Source of the DNA: Chlorobiota bacterium
GTDB lineage: Bacteria; Bacteroidota; Ignavibacteria; Kapaibacteriales; NICIL-2
Reading direction: 5' to 3'
Length of the DNA: 5,648 nucleotides
Assembly: GCA_003695605.1 (NCBI GenBank)
Contig: RFIK01000070.1
Location: 1-5,648, forward strand
A program made the position numbers and the translations under genes. The notes beneath the pieces were generated by a model. That model saw only the letters and a program-made list of their open reading frames with translations. It made no database searches and was not told the DNA's origin. Numbering within the stretch: position 1 is the first letter of the stretch; the number at the start of each line of letters is the position of its first letter. Positions 5,296 through 5,648 of the stretch are shown in pieces.

Positions 5296-5648
5296 TACGG
5301 GCTTCCTCCTGCACGTGCACCTCGAGCAGGAATTCGCTCGCGAAGCTGTTCGATACGCTCGCGAAGCGCACCATTGGGAAAGAGCTGGCGGTAGAGCACG
5401 CACGTCGAAAGCGCTTCGTCGTACCGCTCCATTTCAATGAGCACCTCGACTTTGCCGACGAACGCTCGTTCGATCGCGTCAGTATCTCCATAGTCATCGA
5501 GTACGGCATCGTAGTAGATCAGCGCTGATTGTGGCGAACGGAGGACGCGATACTGCTCGGCTATCGAAAGCTCACGCTCAGCAAGTTGATTGCGTAAGCG
5601 CCGTATCTGGCGCTCAGCTTCACGAGCAAGCGAATCCTGTGGATACTC
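5295..5648 (-). CDS. bamD: Outer membrane assembly lipoprotein BamD/YfiO family, C-terminal part (partial, cut by window edge)
   Basis: The minus strand from the window edge is open for 117 codons to the TAA at 5297-5295. The segment begins EYPQDSLAREAERQIRRLRNQL and continues with AERELSIAEQYRVLRSPQSALIYY, AVLDDYGDTD and GKVEVLIEMERYDEAL. This follows the last tetratricopeptide repeats of BamD: a YP-x-S helix, an I-x-x-LRN-x-LAE-x-E turn, IAE-x-Y and a final Y-x-DT helix. BamD is the periplasmic lipoprotein that, with BamA, inserts beta-barrels into the outer membrane. The N-terminal lipobox and first repeats lie outside the window, so lipidation cannot be checked. One position normally held by proline in Y-P-D-T reads G here. 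The tail (RERIPARGARAGGSP) is basic and probably disordered, and encodes the next gene's ribosome-binding site. A generic TPR protein is the alternative. Confidence 0.8.
   Translation of the reverse strand, partial: EYPQDSLAREAERQIRRLRNQLAERELSIAEQYRVLRSPQSALIYYDAVLDDYGDTDAIERAFVGKVEVLIEMERYDEALSTCVLYRQLFPNGALRERIEQLRERIPARGARAGGSP
5305..5310 (-). promoter_or_regulatory. Strong Shine-Dalgarno AGGAGG for the acyltransferase gene
   Basis: AGGAGG on the minus strand lies 9 nt before the ATG at 5295 and falls inside the last codons of bamD (in the Ala-Gly-Gly part of the tail). It settles the start of the acyltransferase gene. It is the only convincing Shine-Dalgarno sequence among the five starts in this window. 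Confidence 0.85.

Noticed and set aside
4675..5394. Plus-strand open frame of 239 codons
   Set aside because: It is antisense to the acyltransferase and bamD genes, which have recognisable families, and its translation shows no family features. It is a shadow.
5296..5403. 36-codon extension of the acyltransferase gene up to an ATG at 5403
   Set aside because: It overlaps the BamD-like coding sequence in another frame, and AGGAGG plus TAATG mark the start at 5295.

Overview
The window reads almost entirely on the minus strand and looks like chromosomal envelope and secretion genes of a Bacteroidota/Chlorobi-lineage (FCB group) bacterium. Evidence for this is a large secreted protein with tandem Ig/PKD-like domains ending in a type IX secretion (T9SS) C-terminal sorting domain, intergenic motifs matching the Bacteroidota -7 box TAnnTTTG, and start codons mostly without Shine-Dalgarno sequences. 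Base composition looks moderately GC-rich by eye, which together with the protein style suggests an Ignavibacteria/Kapabacteria-like relative rather than a low-GC Bacteroidetes. That placement is inference.

Layout, following transcription from the right edge to the left. (1) 5648-5295: the C-terminal 117 residues of a BamD/YfiO-type outer-membrane assembly lipoprotein, cut by the window edge. (2) 5295-4312: a GNAT/FemAB-like acyltransferase, whose ATG overlaps the bamD stop (TAATG) and has a strong AGGAGG inside the bamD tail. (3) 4315-3854: an exported TlpA/ResA-type thioredoxin with WCKPC, whose ATG overlaps the acyltransferase stop (ATGA). (4) After 82 nt, 3771-3310: a 153-residue SRPBCC (START-like) protein. 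(5) After 196 nt, 3113-291: a 940-residue T9SS cargo with signal peptide, seven Ig-like repeats, an unassigned 250-residue region and the sorting domain. (6) After 127 nt, 163-1: the first 54 residues of another exported protein, probably an outer-membrane beta-barrel, cut by the left edge.

Genes 1-3 form a tight, translationally coupled unit. Gene 4 could be its last member or have its own promoter. Genes 5 and 6 each have an upstream region with a TAnnTTTG candidate promoter and are probably transcribed separately. The common theme is the cell envelope: barrel assembly, a possible envelope-precursor acyltransferase, periplasmic thiol redox, a disulfide-rich surface protein and an outer-membrane protein. 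No RNA gene, mobile element, CRISPR array or convincing terminator was seen. I do not see a clearly new system. The most useful points are the coupled bamD-acyltransferase-tlpA order, the two promoter-like regions, the inverted repeat around one of them, and the unassigned region of the large secreted protein.
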